NCBI GenBank assembly: GCA_902490095.1
Contig: CABUCQ010000135.1
Coordinates: 1-5,288 of the forward strand
Length of the DNA stretch: 5,288 bases
DNA from: an uncultured Collinsella sp.
GTDB taxonomy: Bacteria > Actinomycetota > Coriobacteriia > Coriobacteriales > Coriobacteriaceae
Reading direction: 5' to 3'
The notes under the pieces are model-generated. The model made no database searches. It was not told the origin of the DNA and saw only the letters and a list, made by a program, of their open reading frames with translations. The position numbers were made by a program, and so were the translations under genes. Positions within the stretch are counted from its first letter, which is position 1. The number at the start of each line of letters is the position of its first letter. Below are positions 5,235 through 5,288 of this stretch, in pieces.

Positions 5235-5288
5235 TGGTAGCCCGTACCAGATTCGAACTGGTGATCTCCGCCTTGAGAGGGCGGCGTC
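5235..5288 (-). tRNA. tRNA-Glu (anticodon CUC), 3' portion
   Basis: The minus strand shows the last 54 bases of a tRNA. The anticodon arm is CCGCC / CTCTCAA / GGCGG, with U33 before anticodon CUC (reads GAG, glutamate). A 5-base variable loop follows, then the T arm ACCAG / TTCGAAT / CTGGT, the 3' acceptor strand ACGGGCT, discriminator A and an encoded CCA at 5237-5235. The D arm and 5' acceptor strand lie beyond the window, so the acceptor pairing cannot be checked. Confidence 0.93.

Noticed and set aside
1..5288. CRISPR array, riboswitch, prophage or toxin-antitoxin module
   Set aside because: No regularly spaced repeats, no long structured leader, no phage genes and no small paired ORFs with binding sites were found on either strand.

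Overview
The window looks like chromosome from a fairly GC-rich Gram-positive of the class Coriobacteriia (Actinomycetota), Collinsella-like. This placement is an inference. It rests on the G/C-ending codon preference of the genes, strong AAGGAG-type ribosome binding sites, the actinobacterial look of the tRNA-Glu fragment and the general character of the proteins. No marker gene here fixes the species.

Bases 1-1297 are mobile DNA. A 42-bp fragment resembling the left tip of an IS150-type element is cut off by a complete, apparently functional IS3-family insertion sequence at 43-1297. That element has imperfect terminal inverted repeats, an orfA, an orfB in the -1 frame, an A6 slippery run between them and an intact D,D(35)E catalytic triad. 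I see no target-site duplication, and the two flanks do not belong together, so the left junction was probably reshaped after insertion.

Bases 1298-1499 are an AT-richer intergenic stretch leading to a 477-aa radical SAM protein at 1500-2933 (+). It has the canonical CxxxCxxC motif at the N-terminal end of the radical SAM core and three further cysteines in a SPASM/twitch-like C-terminal region. Its substrate is not deducible. It converges with a TetR-family regulator at 3049-3660 (-), and a 15-bp-stem hairpin at 2967-3005 lies between the two stop codons as a probable bidirectional terminator. The TetR gene has a palindrome upstream that could be its own operator.

On the minus strand, upstream of tetR and probably transcribed before it, is a 435-aa polytopic membrane protein at 3777-5084. 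It belongs to the lysylphosphatidylglycerol synthase transmembrane / YbhN (UPF0104) family and carries a basic C-terminal tail. Its upstream region shows a -10-like TACAAT overlapped by an inverted repeat. Farther upstream a strong intrinsic terminator at 5193-5223 closes a tRNA-Glu(CUC) gene whose 3' 54 bases end the window.

Apart from the IS, the gene content looks like ordinary chromosomal core or near-core DNA. I found no convincing multi-gene novel system. The most open functional question is the orphan radical SAM enzyme. The observations most worth checking are the inverted repeats upstream of tetR and the YbhN-like gene, and the odd left junction of the IS.
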